NCBI GenBank assembly: GCA_021927905.1
Contig: BLLK01000058.1
Coordinates: 1,363,235 to 1,427,234, forward strand
Reading direction: 5' to 3'
DNA length: 64,000 nucleotides
Origin: Chaetoceros tenuissimus
Taxonomy: Eukaryota > Bacillariophyta > Thalassiosirophyceae > Chaetocerotales > Chaetocerotaceae
This document shows positions 17,101 through 28,273 of the stretch, piece after piece; positions within the stretch are counted from its first letter, which is position 1; each line of letters opens with the position of its first letter. Below the pieces are notes generated by a model. That model ran no database searches. It saw nothing but the letters and a program-made list of their open reading frames with translations, and was not told the DNA's origin. The position numbers and the translations under genes are program-made.

Positions 17101-19415
17101 TTGAGTATCTCACCTTCGGGGCAGGTGCATTTCAATTTTGTTGTACAAGTAGCTTCGTTGCCTGACGTATCAATCACTTTGAGAACAACGGAATTTTCAT
17201 TGGCAATATCAAATTCAAGCCCATCATTTTGAAGCAAAATAGATGCGACACCACAGTTATCTGAAGACCCATCATCGATCTCTATTGGAGTTAAAGAATG
17301 GATAGTTCGACAAACACCATTTGCGTATAAATTGAAGTCACTTTTGCAGTTTGCTTTAAGAAAAATTTTGTCTTGCACTGACAAGTTCGAGGTGCATGTT
17401 GCGGAATTGCCTGCATTGTCGGTGACATATAGATTCACGATATGTGTTCCAGAGGAGAGAGTTTTTGATTTAATCGTCTCTGATGAAGAGAATGACAAAC
17501 CAACTATTTCGGTGACAGCATCTGTAGATTCATCATTGATATCATCAACAGTCACTTCTACTTCGCACTTGTCGTAGTCCACAGCAGAATAAGTAGGATT
17601 AACTTTGCACCTAGCAGTAGGTTTTGAGCAGTAATCGTCTGTGAGGTTGAGATTTAATACAGATGTTCCGTCATATTCACAACTCTGGCAATAATCCTCG
17701 TTGCATTCTCCATGCGGTATCACTAGATTCTGTACTGCTGTATTATACTCAGCTGCTAAATAACAACCTTGATATGCACGACAGGTTTCTACTCCGATCG
17801 ACAGTGTTTTCAGAGTGTTAGATCTTCCTGCAAGTACATAGCATGACCTGAGATCCTGACATGACTTTTCCCCAACTTCTATTGACTGAACTATTTGCGA
17901 TACGAAGGCAATGGCATGACAAGAGTTCTCCGATAAACAGCTATCACCTCCAATCATGAGCGTCTTTAAACTCCGTGAATCGCGAGCGATCACATTGCAA
18001 GCCTCTTCGCCACTACATGAATTGCTCAAGATTCTCAGTAATTCCAATTCAGTGGATGGGCTTGCAATAAGTGTACAAGAATTTCGTGCCGAACATGCGC
18101 GTTCTCCGAGTGAGAGAGTCTTCAACATACTTGACTTCCATGCAATATTTGTACAAGAACTTTGGCTATGGCATGCCCCTGTTGAAAATGTCAGATTTTC
18201 CAACGCCGTGGAAGAATATGCAAGCCCAGTACACGCATAATCTCCATTACATGATTGCTGAGATATGGTAATAAGTGCTGATTCTGACTTGTGGGCTAGA
18301 TTTTTGCACGTATCAATTCCATTACATGAGTTCTTACATACAAGATATTTTGACGAGGTACTCCAACCTTTGCAGCTGTCTTGGTTTCCTCGACAACAAT
18401 TATTTTCAATTTTACCGCACCATTGGTCAAGTGTTGTAGTTTTATCGTAAGTATCCACATAGTTCTGAAAAGTTCTACATGTGGGTACGATACATCCATC
18501 ATCAGATGAGTTCGGAACTGTACCCAAAGGACATAAACAACCATCTCTCGAATCATTAATTTCTTTATAGGATGGACATTGACAAACTCCATCGATTTCA
18601 GGAATAGAACCTTTACATGAACAGCCATCTCCCGACTCATTGATTACTTTATCGGATGGACATTGGCAAACTCCATCAACTTCGGGAATGGAACCTTGAC
18701 AGTTACAGTTACCAGTAGTGATATCACACGCATCTGTAGCATCAGCCCAACCAGCTGCATCACATGCTTTCAAACCACAAACCACTTGGGCGCTGCAGAA
18801 TTCTAAATCAATGTCTACATTTTCGACACATAAATTCATAGCTCCATATTGACTCACAGATTTTATAGTAATATGATTTACATCTCCCTTCCGAAACAAA
18901 GTTGGATCAATATTACTTTGGAATTCATAATTTGAGCACATTGCATCTGGTGTATTACATCCACACCATCCCCAGTATCCCTCAAAAGATTTTGTACCAA
19001 TTTCCCTGTCATTAAAATACATGCTTAGAGTTCTTGGAATCGAGCTTGTGCAAAGGTTTGCACAAACATGCGTCGTTAAACCACAAACATATCTGTTCGA
19101 ATCATCTAAGAAGGTTCGAATGCCGTTATTCCAAGTTTGTGCCCAAGACCAGCATGAACATGTGTTGGTACCATCACCATAATCAATAGAAACATCTGCA
19201 ATGAACAACTTTCGTAAGGCTAGCTCTGAATCATTGCTCAGATTCTGAATAGCAACCCGATTGAAAGATGAATATTCATTTGAAAGTAACTCTTCATTTC
19301 GTGTCTTGTTGAAAACTTGTCTTTCCAACACAACATCACTTATTTGTGCGGCTGCGAACAGGGTGAAAGGTGCTAGGAAAAGAGCTTGGGCAAAGATTAT
19401 AAAGTTTTGCTTCAT
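14178..19415 (-). CDS. Giant secreted adhesin-like protein with internal duplication, HYR-, EGF- and ShK-like modules
   Basis: 1745 aa in one exon. The N-terminus MKQNFIIFAQALFLAPF is a signal peptide. Residues about 50-220 form a Cys/Trp-rich module, followed by repeated short CxC segments (IDGVCQCPS type). A block of roughly 580 aa then occurs twice, starting near residues 308 and 888. Each copy opens with PTCRxFxNY, carries many SCNG/SC...C repeats (likely a solenoid), and contains an HYR-like segment (LYVTDNAGNSATC; LFVKDVAGNSDEC). Near 1440-1530 lie two EGF-like units (CNRHGSCFVN; CNGHGDCDS). Three Cys-rich modules near 1570-1720 resemble ShK-like domains (CQQSCGFC, CPHSCAKC, CPVSCGF). 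The tail is hydrophobic (LFELVFGTVYFFL), possibly for membrane or GPI attachment. A cell-surface or adhesion role is inferred. Confidence 0.85.
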   Translation of the reverse strand: MKQNFIIFAQALFLAPFTLFAAAQISDVVLERQVFNKTRNEELLSNEYSSFNRVAIQNLSNDSELALRKLFIADVSIDYGDGTNTCSCWSWAQTWNNGIRTFLDDSNRYVCGLTTHVCANLCTSSIPRTLSMYFNDREIGTKSFEGYWGWCGCNTPDAMCSNYEFQSNIDPTLFRKGDVNHITIKSVSQYGAMNLCVENVDIDLEFCSAQVVCGLKACDAAGWADATDACDITTGNCNCQGSIPEVDGVCQCPSDKVINESGDGCSCKGSIPEIDGVCQCPSYKEINDSRDGCLCPLGTVPNSSDDGCIVPTCRTFQNYVDTYDKTTTLDQWCGKIENNCCRGNQDSCKGWSTSSKYLVCKNSCNGIDTCKNLAHKSESALITISQQSCNGDYACTGLAYSSTALENLTFSTGACHSQSSCTNIAWKSSMLKTLSLGERACSARNSCTLIASPSTELELLRILSNSCSGEEACNVIARDSRSLKTLMIGGDSCLSENSCHAIAFVSQIVQSIEVGEKSCQDLRSCYVLAGRSNTLKTLSIGVETCRAYQGCYLAAEYNTAVQNLVIPHGECNEDYCQSCEYDGTSVLNLNLTDDYCSKPTARCKVNPTYSAVDYDKCEVEVTVDDINDESTDAVTEIVGLSFSSSETIKSKTLSSGTHIVNLYVTDNAGNSATCTSNLSVQDKIFLKANCKSDFNLYANGVCRTIHSLTPIEIDDGSSDNCGVASILLQNDGLEFDIANENSVVLKVIDTSGNEATCTTKLKCTCPEGEILKGSVGSYTCEDPTSLCESCNLNNLGQCDESNGDCICVGGSEKLDGICQCPSDKVDDGSHNCEKPEILCLSKSCSAENLGRCDTSTGDCVCNGNIPEIDGTCKCPYDRMLNESGDDCIVPTCRDFRNYRDITDSRITLAGYCEDNFCCRGTSACDHWSSSATYRVCRNSCNGLHACRYLGHRSPENAEISIEQNSCSSDKYACSSIGWSSTILKKLTISSGSCEGTSACTAIAFNSKNLETLMVEGKSCLAERSCQVIAYDSNVKTITIKSNSCLSQYSCLNIAYGAIHLETLMIKSNSCLKKHSCQAITYSEGIATRSLEIGERSCQNLRSCYMLAARASNLQTLSIGSETCLKDYGCEMAAIDNTAVQNLVIPQGECSSVHCQSCTSKDSTGISLELTNKCCSYSKEPNMCEVTDPIARCMEDLSFTVDSDCNKILKVDEVDNKSSDDTGVIYKSFSSTKLLKSIVLNPGDHDVTLFVKDVAGNSDECSTIVKIRDKTLPTATCKGGFDLYANGVCRTIDSLTVMEIDAGSSVNCGVANMLLQNDGLEFDIAKENNSVGLEVTDASGNKATCTTSLQCNCPNGEVLRGSVGSYKCIVPPPPDPCQNNKCNRHGSCFVNSENKAECRCEDTFQQTPSKDGCECPPGLLLQQNINRCIDLCEGIDCNGHGDCDSNTGECKCHESFIATSPTSCECTEGYEVNESNKCAIIPDDDPDVNEPTICEDNESFEFTSQNDPSVLHNCTWISQNSNRLYSRQHDYCFADDTCKSPSDIGLECQQSCGFCDGSNTDSCLHINGDPESGCMDVESFMFPLTNSPDTFVHCAYITKHSNPENVEFRRKRYCSQTHIGAACPHSCAKCDPPYQDGPNYSFHLMNIDNEVNCKWLVENWKNKELRIKNYCLSDEDCTLASEVGDSCPVSCGFTRGMHWNRTCDAQSPSSFSSSSERNSNEAHPNVPISKSHLFELVFGTVYFFLQ

Positions 19416-20535
19416 GAAAATATTGCTTTGTTTTGTAATAACTATAAGTATGATAGATAATGTGATTTAATAAACCTTGCTTATGTGCAAAGGAAAAATG
19501 TGTTCTACTACTCACTATGTTCTTTGATATGTTTTAAAAATTTAAGAATAAGATTGATTATTTTATGAGGATGTCGCTTACTAAGCACAAAAGCACATAC
19601 TTGTATTTGCAAATTATTATAGACAAAAGGCTTCTCAACTTCAAAAATGGAACGAGGTTCTTTTTCAATCGTATGCTGGTACACATTGGAAATTCTTCAA
19701 TTTCGAGGTTTTGTACATACTTTTTCATGTTCTTCTGCCGAAAAGCAATTGCAAGGATATTACACTGTCCCTACTCGAAATGAAGTGTAAATTTTGAACT
19801 AATATCGAAGCACACACCTGAGAAACAGTTCATCTTTTGGTGTTCTCATAAACAAAACACTTCCCAAAATGTGAGAGAAATCATGTCACTCGACACCAGT
19901 CTTCTCTTTTCCAAAAGTTCAAGTTGACAGTTGTCAAAATGACGTACTTTTTCTTCAAGTCTCTTTGTCGGGTTGGTGGTAGATGCATGACTTTTTGGAA
20001 GAGAAGTACCACTCTTTACTGCCAAATACACATTACATCCCCTGCATACTCTATCAAGAAATCACAAAGCTTTTAGAAATCATCCATAGTTGCCGAAATG
20101 AAAGAAGAAAAATCAACTGCATTAAACATGTACGTATTGCTGTGGTGTGAAACTTTTGAAAATTATTTTAGGACTAAGTAATATCGAAATAGCCTGTAGA
20201 AGATAAAAAGTAGTGTCATATAAATGAAGTACAACACAAAATTAGTTTCTTTCTCAATACACATGTTCGCCGAACGTTTGCAACTGTCCAACTCATTGAG
20301 GTAGTGAGTACCACTACAATCTGCTTGATGCTGTGTGCTGTGCTGAATCTTCTTCCACAGAAAGGAGGAAAGTCCCAAGGGTGAAAGAATCACCTATATA
20401 GATTGGCAAGCACCCATCAGAGCTCGCCCAGATAGTTGATACTCATAAGTTTGCTATCCAGCCTTCAGCCTTCGTCCTATTACAAGCTCGTTGGTCTTTC
20501 TCACTACAACGACTAGTTTCAAAACCAAACTAAAA
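19416..20535. promoter_or_regulatory. Divergent intergenic region, adhesin-like gene / glutamate receptor A
   Basis: 1.1 kb without a supported gene. A 72-codon frame at 19565-19783 has no recognisable features. A TATA-like ctatatagatt lies at 20393-20403, about 135 nt before the receptor ATG; this is a weak call. No repeats were seen. Confidence 0.4.
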
Positions 20536-22553
20536 ATGAAAGCAGCATCTATCTTTGCATCTCTAGTTGCTAGTGCAATCTATACTTTGTTCCTTGCAGC
20601 ATCACAATATGAGGTAGCAGCAGATGATCAGTTCCTATGGGTACCGAATCCAGATCTCAAAGTTCAACTGTTTGACTATAGCTCCACAAAAAGGCAAAAC
20701 TTTTGTGCTTTACAGGATCAGATTGATGCTGGTCAACTTGAACTTCGTGATGCACTCAATGGTCTCAATCTAAATGTAGCACTATTGCTAGATGACAAAT
20801 ATGTCACCTATGACGAAGATGGAAATGTTGATTCAAGAGATCCAGGTCTTGTAGTTGAGATTTTAGATGAAGCATCTAAACGGGCGGGTTTCACATGGCA
20901 GAATTCTTTTGCGAGTGTTTCAAAGGATGAGTTCAGAGCATGGACTGGAGAAGAAACTTGGACCGACTTTTTAATGTGGACCATTTCAACCTATGATGTT
21001 TCTATCAATTGGTGGTCGAGTACTCCAGGTAAGTTTCGTCTACTGAGAATATGATATTGAATGTAGAAAATAGTATCATCATATATTGACATCTTTTTTC
21101 GGTTCCAACAGAGAGATTGACCAAAGGTGCAGTGTACCCAAGAGGATGGTACGAGGGAAGTTTTATCATTGTTTCCAAACTTGAAGCATTTTTCAAGTCA
21201 GAGTTTAGTGCATTTAGTTGGATGAGACCATTTACCGGAAACGTTTGGCTTGGGATTGTCTTGACTCTATTCATCACTGGGATTGTTGCATTGTTCGTGG
21301 AAGGGAGATCATTTAAAGACTTATCGAAGATGGCACCCTTCAAAGGAAATTACGTTTCTTTGACAGTCAGTTACGTTTATCAAATGTTTCTTGTCGTCAC
21401 TGGACACCTTGATGTGATGACCCGTACTCATTCTGGACAAATAGTGTCGTTTTCCATTTGCTTATTTTGTTTATTCATTGTATCGACCTATACGGCGAAC
21501 TTAGCGAGTTTTCTTGTTATTCAAAAAGCCGCTTCTTCGGAGCAAGTTAACTCTGTAGGAGATATTGTCAAGTTTGGAAAATCCATTTGTGTGTATGGTG
21601 ACACTGCTGCCAATATCGCGATTCGGGATCAATACCCAACAGCTTCGATTGTCAAACGTACCGATGAGAGAGATGTCATGATTGGATTGAATGAGGCGGA
21701 ATGCGATTACGGTGTGATGAGTCTTGCAGCGTACGAACTATTTCGAGGACAGATAGATGTAAACGGTGACTGTGATTTGATGCGCATTGGAAGAAACTTT
21801 CGTGATCTAGAAGATGGATTCGCAACCCTCTCAGATGCAGGTACTTTGTGTACCAGTCTAGTGAGAGATGTACTAAATATTCATTTGCAAGATATGCACA
21901 ATGAAGAGTTTATTGATAATGCTTGGAACAGGTACTATAGTGATAAGCACAACGTTGATGATGCGGCTTGCTACGATGACTCTGCCACAGGGAACAAATC
22001 CACTGCCACGAAAACCACCTTGGACTTTCTGAACCTTGGTGGTATCTTTCTTTTACATGGAGCACTACTCATAGTTGCAATTCTTGTTTACTTCTGGGAA
22101 TCTTTGATGCGCAAACGTGGAAAGAAGGAAGATCATTCTTTTGATAATGGAGGCAGACTAACAGCTCGCCGGCACCCAGAGCGCTTGAATAGTATGCAAA
22201 TGCTACAGAATGAGAAGCTTACAAAAGACATGGACCAACTTTCGCAAAAAGTAGACGACATGGCAAGGTCACTCGATCGAATTACAAGAATACTGGAAAA
22301 GTCTAATGGATTTAACAACGACAATGATAATGATTTGTCAGTAGCAGAATCATTCATGGACAATCCTAATTTCAATGAAAGTTTGAGGAATCCTGCATCC
22401 ATTCATAGTTACAGAAGGTCGAGACATGTCAAAAGCGAAAGGCCAAGGTCTAGGTCAAGTTCAAAGCATAGAACCCCTCAAGAAGTCACTACACCGGACA
22501 AAACTGACATGTCATGTGGAGTGATTGACCTTTCAATCATTACGAAAGTTTAG
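20536..22553 (+). CDS. Ionotropic glutamate receptor-like channel A
   Basis: CDS join(20536..21028, 21112..22553), 644 aa. The start is the ATG at 20536; the upstream frame opens only at TTG. The 83-nt intron has a GTAAGT donor and a CAACAG acceptor and joins in phase 1. A signal peptide (1-28) precedes the first half of a ligand-binding domain. The channel core follows: M1 near 210-228, the pore-loop region ending THSGQ, M3 with YTANLASFL (291-299, the SYTANLAAF signature), the second ligand-binding half with SDAGTLC, and M4 near 470-496. The cytosolic tail contains a predicted coiled coil (QKVDDMARSLDRI) and an Arg/Ser-rich end. There is no N-terminal ATD, as in short diatom members. It probably gates cations; the ligand is unknown. 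It is homologous to receptor B at 45983. Confidence 0.9.
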
Positions 22554-22710
22554 ATGTAGTGAAAAGTTCATTTTTAGTTTTGAAGTGTGTACATAAATAG
22601 TTTTTTCCAATTAATTTAGTTTTGAACCCTTTTTAATATACGAATGTGCTAAATCAACGAGATGTATATTCCATCGAAGATCAGATGTACAACAATATCA
22701 TGTCCAAGAT

Positions 22711-24492
22711 TTAACCTGGAAAAGGTTCATGCTCATCTTCAATAGATAAATCTGAGTCCCAAGCCCCATCAATCAAAGACGTAGCAATTGCAGATTTTCC
22801 TGCTTGTTGAATAGGGAAGAAGTCTACCTTCTTCTTACTTTTTCTAACCACCTCTCTTTTTACTTCCATCGACTGACCCATTCCAAACTCATCTTCTTCA
22901 GAACTTTCTTTCGAGATTTCCTCCACAGTTGAATCAGTATACAATCCACTTGCAGCAAAATTCCCAACCTCATCACTAAATTGGCATCTCAACGACTGAA
23001 AGACCCCCATTTCGGTCGATGCCACTAAATGCTCTAGGCGAATATCATCCATGGAATCAAACGGCGAACTCATCCTTACAAACAACAAGAAAGGAACCTT
23101 CAAACTCAGCAAAGTGAAGAAGGTACCAAAGAAAGCTAATGGCTGGAAACAATTGTACGGTGCCGTGCTATCGGAATACATCAATAGCGGATATCCAAAC
23201 GTAACGAGTAGAATCAATAGTGCAATAAGCAATCTCATAGCTAATACATATTCATTCGGATTGTCCCGGATAAACAAATCTCCCCATTTTGCCATTGTTC
23301 CCCGAATATCGCATATTTTTCCATGAATGACTAATGATTTACTTTCCAGTACTTTGTCGGATTTCGTAGACATCTCAATTAATGTATCTACTTCTGACAT
23401 TAATGTACTGCATAGAGATTCGCGCATCTTCTTTCCTCTTGCAGCATAAGCTTCTGCTTCTTCTTTCGTCAAAAGTTCGAGATACACCAAATGTGCGATG
23501 CAATTACTACCATTGAACTCTTCCCTCATATGTTCCTTATATAGAATGATGTGAAGAGAATTCATCAATCTATAAATCTTGTACAAATGTTTCTTCTCTT
23601 GCAAAGTAACATTTTTACCTGGAATGGAACCAATCAAGATTCCAATATCTCCGAATCTTCCCTGGAGCGAATGACAGGTCACCATGAAATCTCTCCATCT
23701 CTGAACTAAAAAGGCAATATATGCCAAAAGCAAAAAGATGGGCAAGAATTTATACGAAGTAATGGCAGCATTGTAAGGACCTCTTTGACCCATAATCCAT
23801 CCCTTGAAATGCAAAGCATGATCTTCGCTCGCTTCAAAGTCAATACCATCCTCACAAGCTTCTTGCAAATAATATTCATATTTGTGCAACATTGCAATAA
23901 AGGAAGATGCAATGGTAGCACACATTGCAAGTACAGCACATTTATGTACCGCGATGGAAGTATACAAATCATGCCGCATGGTAAACACAATGGTTCTCAT
24001 AAATTCAGTCAAACTGACATAATTGACCGGTTCATATTCCGGTGGATACTCACTTGGAAACTCAATGTCCAAGTCACGGTTTCCCTTTATGAAATTTTCT
24101 TCGGTTCTCAGAGTCCGATCCAATGGCTCTACTGCCAATTGAGTAATGTTACGAGCAGTAATATTTTTCTCTACAATGGATTGATTCATCATGTCAATAG
24201 ACTTGTAACTTTTCAACATGTTTTTAAGCCTGTTTACATCCGTGGAAACAGCCGATTTGACAACTTCAGAGGAAGCGGTCTTGGTGGCTTGATTGAGTTT
24301 ACGGCGAAGTTGAATGAAGAAGAAGGCAAGTATGATGATGAGCACTAAGATGTAGATCCAGCATGCTGCAGTAGAAGTTTTGCCGTCTCTACAGGCTGAA
24401 GAAGCGAAGCAGACTTGGAATCCTGGTTTACAGGAATTCATGATGGAATTTGCAGTAGAATCACTATTGAATGGGTTTGAATATTCATTCAT
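22711..24492 (-). CDS. Multi-pass membrane protein of unknown function
   Basis: 593 aa with an ATG start. One strong TM segment follows a Cys-containing N-terminus (about residues 45-65: WIYILVLIIILAFFFIQL). A basic/amphipathic region comes next, then TM segments near 185-205, 245-270, 425-445 and 455-480. The middle contains LVQRWRDFMVTCHSLQGRFG and YKIYRLMNSLHIILYKEH, an arrangement that loosely recalls bestrophin/RFP-TM anion channels, but I cannot see a decisive signature. The C-terminus is an acidic and Lys-rich cytosolic tail. It is convergent with glutamate receptor A (158 bp apart). The function is not assigned. Confidence 0.75.
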   Translation of the reverse strand: MNEYSNPFNSDSTANSIMNSCKPGFQVCFASSACRDGKTSTAACWIYILVLIIILAFFFIQLRRKLNQATKTASSEVVKSAVSTDVNRLKNMLKSYKSIDMMNQSIVEKNITARNITQLAVEPLDRTLRTEENFIKGNRDLDIEFPSEYPPEYEPVNYVSLTEFMRTIVFTMRHDLYTSIAVHKCAVLAMCATIASSFIAMLHKYEYYLQEACEDGIDFEASEDHALHFKGWIMGQRGPYNAAITSYKFLPIFLLLAYIAFLVQRWRDFMVTCHSLQGRFGDIGILIGSIPGKNVTLQEKKHLYKIYRLMNSLHIILYKEHMREEFNGSNCIAHLVYLELLTKEEAEAYAARGKKMRESLCSTLMSEVDTLIEMSTKSDKVLESKSLVIHGKICDIRGTMAKWGDLFIRDNPNEYVLAMRLLIALLILLVTFGYPLLMYSDSTAPYNCFQPLAFFGTFFTLLSLKVPFLLFVRMSSPFDSMDDIRLEHLVASTEMGVFQSLRCQFSDEVGNFAASGLYTDSTVEEISKESSEEDEFGMGQSMEVKREVVRKSKKKVDFFPIQQAGKSAIATSLIDGAWDSDLSIEDEHEPFPG

Positions 24493-25650
24493 AGCTTTGC
24501 ATCAGACGTGATAATGAGATACTTAAACAATAAATCCGATAGCATCCCTTGGGACTTGTGGACTATGAATTATAATAGAGTGAGACAAGGAAAGGTCTGC
24601 ACGTTGACGGGACACCACTCTTCTTTTTTGAAATTCTGCTGACGTAGTAGTATTAATAACGCGTAATCATCTGCGTACGCGCAAATCTTGTCTCCAGCAG
24701 ATGTAATGACTTAATTTTAGCCTGATTTGTCATAGGTAGACTGTGTCTTTCCCTATTCAAAAAATAGTTTAATAGTTTATTATAAAAATCAACTTCAACT
24801 GCCAATTCTTTTATTGTCACATTATTTTTTGGAAATACATGAACGACAACCATCTATTATTTCACGGATGGAAGGCAAGTAAACCCTACTCCTAGCTAAG
24901 TAGCACACCAATTCAAATTGCATGATTCTTTTCTTTATTCACAATCATCAAAAAGATGATATTATCCTTGTACCAATCAAAATATTGGTTCCTTACTTAC
25001 TATAGGATAGAAAATACTGCTTGTTCAATAACTTGTGTCCAAGATACAGATCCCTACCTAGCATAGTTACTTGGAATAAACAATGTGAAATACGAGACAA
25101 AACAATCTAAAAGAAACAATTGGAGCTCTTAATGGTTTCTTGATTTGAATATTGGATTCATCAGTATAAAATTTATATTGTACAATTTGAATGTGTCAAG
25201 ATCAGATTTTTTACTTTTTGTACATGAAAATAATGGAGCGAGTATTAGTAAGTAATTTACAAAAAAATATTTGAATTGGAATGCTGCTGTATTCAACGTT
25301 TTGTCCCTCGCACATATGATTTTTTTTCAGAATTGATTGAAGGTATGATACTTTTGCACAACTATGAGGAGTCTCTACGAGAAACATCATGTGCATCTGT
25401 AGCTATTTCTTCACATACCGTTGCATATATTTAGAATTGTGAGAACTTCACACATCTAAAAGGCCTAAAATCTAACGTTTTCTAACCCCCCCCCATTTCG
25501 CCAAATAACACAACGATAAAAAAACAACAAAGGATTGCGTTCAAATAAATCAACATTGATCAATGCTAGTGATTGGCAACTAATGCCTACCAACTCCAAA
25601 GCCATTCATAGCTTTCTAATAGACACTCCATAATCTATAAGGCAAACCGG
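24493..25650. other. Intergenic, 1.16 kb, AT-rich
   Basis: A divergent spacer between the membrane protein and CENP-C. Short frames (for example 24653-24853 minus and 25211-25396 minus) show no coding character. A C9 homopolymer lies near 25487. Nothing else was recognised. Confidence 0.5.
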
Positions 25651-27848
25651 ATGCCAAGATTTTCTTATCCAAAAGATAAAACACAAAATAAAGAAATGAG
25701 TACATCAAGGCCTACCCCTTCCAGGAAATCATCATCTGATGGCAAACGACGGTCAGCACCGACGCCCTCTTCTTCGAAAAAAGATACAACTGCAAAGACT
25801 CCAGCATCCATTTTAAAAACGAGTCGTAGAGGAATTAAAGTGACCCGAACTCAAAAGGCCAGTGATGGGTATGCTGATGACAGTCCTTATTGGGCAGCTG
25901 CCAAACTTGCCAGTACACAACCAGAAAATGATGATGATGACAGTAGTAGTAGCGAAGAGTCTATGAATAGTACACAGAAACGACAAATGCAAAAAAAGGC
26001 AAAGAAGGATCAAAAGAAAATACAGAAAAAGAAGGAAACATTGGAACAACGACGAAAATTAAAACAGAAATATATGGACGGACAAGCCAAAGTCAAACCG
26101 AATTTTAAGGGAGCCAAGTCGGACGATGAAGATGAATCATCAAGAGCTAGTGGTGATGAAAAGTTGAATGGCGATTCTAGTCAAAATGGCGAGTGGCTCA
26201 AGGAGACACTTGATGAAAAGCGGAAATCAAAAAATATTTTTAGTCCGTCAGATTTGAGTAGAGCTTCTACCATTCCGCCAACTCCAGCAAGTACAAAAAC
26301 TACCAAGTCAGCAAAGTCCCTTGGAGATTTAAATATATCTGTAGATATGGATGTAAATGATGATGCTGATGATGACGCTAATGAATTTCATGTTTCCTAT
26401 GATAACGAGGATGATGACGTTGGCAACAATAGTGAGAATGATGTTGATCAACCTCTAGCTTCTTCTCTGTCGCCGATTCATGAAGAAGAGCATGTAGCTA
26501 TGGAAAGGAAAAATCATAACTTGGAAGATAAAATTGACGAAATTATAGAAACGACATATCCAAAAACTCCTGCCAAGAGTATACAAGCAAATGATAATGA
26601 CAATGATAGCGATGGGGGATATGACGAAGGACCTGGCTTTGAACTTAATGACGACATGCCTTCTCCTCCTGCACCTTCACCACCACCATCAGATAACGAA
26701 GACGACAAATCTGCAGAAAAGTCGCCTGCTTTGAGATCAAGTCCTCGTTCATCGAGTAAGAAAAGAAGTAGAACAGAATCAGTGGAAGATTCAGATTCAG
26801 AAGATTCCAAAGAAGCTCAAAAGGCACGAAAGGAAAAGAAGAAAAAGTCGAAACGTGGAAGACCAAAAAAGAAAAAGGTTAACTTTTCGCAAGGATATCA
26901 AACTGGACCAAGAGAATATAGAACTATTCCAGCAGAAGAATTTGAAGGAGAAGATGGTCCTGCAGGAGTTAGAAGATCCAAGAGACGCAAATTTGAACCA
27001 TTACAATTTTGGAAGAATGAAAAGATTGTATATGAAGCAAATCGTGATGATGGTAGTGATGCCGAAATTTTTGGTGATATGCCAATGGTTACTGGTATTC
27101 AAAAGGCAGAACCAACACCATACAAGAAACGAAATATAACTAGACGAGTTGAAAGTGATGACGAAAGTGCTGCAACAGGTAAAAAGTCAAAAAAGAAGTC
27201 TTCTGCTGTACAAGAGCAGACTCCATTCGATTGTTCCAAGTTACGCGAGAAGGTTAAGATTATTGATGGTGATAAAGCACTTGTTTGGAATGAAGATACT
27301 TCAAGCGCGGAAGAAATCCGTAAGTATGCTTATAATATTGTCCTGCTTTGATCCATTCTATCAAAGTTCTCACCATCATTATTTGTCATACAATTTCCGA
27401 TTCCATTTATACTATAGGAATGATCGTCAGAAGGGCTGGAATGCAATTGATGTCATTGCCACTCCAAAAAGGATTTCGGACAAAAGAAGAGGGAAAAGTA
27501 ACCGTCAAGGCAGCGCAGGCATTCAATGTCCCACCTCAAAGTGCAGAATTTCCAGGATTTATTTGTGGTTGTATGGAACTTCCACCAAAGGGAATCAAAG
27601 ACCAAGAAGGGGTCGGTCCATGTGCACAAGTATTTAATGTTGGGGATTGTCAACCAAATTCAGTAGAGGTATCAATTGCAGATCCAGATTCAGATAACGG
27701 GAATTATCAACGCGAGACTGCAAGGAGGTATCTTCTTTCCAAGGGAGACTTTTTTTATGTACCTGCTGGAAATATTTACAGAATACAAAATCATTCCGAG
27801 ACAACCTCCTCTTCGTTGAATTGGATTATTATAAGAGCAGAAATGTAG
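25651..27848 (+). CDS. CENP-C / Mif2-like centromere protein
   Basis: CDS join(25651..27319, 27418..27848), 699 aa. The 98-nt intron (GTAAGT...TATAG) is spliced in phase 1 and restores the frame into the C-terminal domain. The N-terminal part is long, charged and low-complexity (Ser/Asp/Lys). The CENP-C motif is visible as GVRRSKRRKFEPLQFWKNEK, matching the RRS-R...P..YW pattern that binds the CENP-A nucleosome. The C-terminus is the Mif2/CENP-C cupin dimerisation domain, with FICGCMELPPKGIKDQEG and FFYVPAGNIYRIQNHS. It should sit at the inner kinetochore. Assignment rests on motif plus cupin order, which is specific to this family. Confidence 0.92.
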
Positions 27849-28273
27849 AAGATAAACTATAGATGGGATATTTGTTTTAGAATTTAAAAGCATTTGAAGT
27901 CCGCAAAAGCATAGAATCGCCAGATAGACAAAGTTCAAATTAGAATTGAAATTTCCAAGAATCTACCTCCAGCACGAAAAAATAGGTTCGACGTATTTAG
28001 CTCATTTTGTCGCTGAAAAGAGACCCCCTCTGTGCCACTCATTTTCAGCGATTTTTGTGCAAACATAGAAAAAAAACAACGACACCACCTAGTGAATTAC
28101 ATGCCTATTGGAATTGGCTCTAATGAAAAAAATAAAAGGGTTGTTAGAGAACAAATACCACACATCATTTCAGCACACATTCAACGATTAGGTTCCAGCA
28201 TTTGTTCCCTAGCAAACCCTTTTCTTCTTCTACCAACAGACCGTGGAATATACCCCTTTTCTCAGTATTCGTC
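27849..28273. other. Intergenic, 425 bp
   Basis: Spacer between two same-strand genes. An upstream frame continues into the next gene only from a TTG at 28202. No other feature was seen. Confidence 0.4.

Noticed and set aside
14587-18450. Many + strand frames opposite the 1745-aa gene
   Set aside because: All are antisense shadows of a long minus frame with clear domains.
19565-19783. 72-codon ATG frame on the + strand
   Set aside because: No homology-like features; composition resembles intergenic DNA.
24653-24853. 66-codon minus frame
   Set aside because: AT-rich random-looking translation with no support.
27348-27417. Separate downstream gene for the cupin domain after CENP-C
   Set aside because: The frame begins at TTG inside an intron; splicing at 27320/27417 joins the cupin to the CENP-C motif exon.
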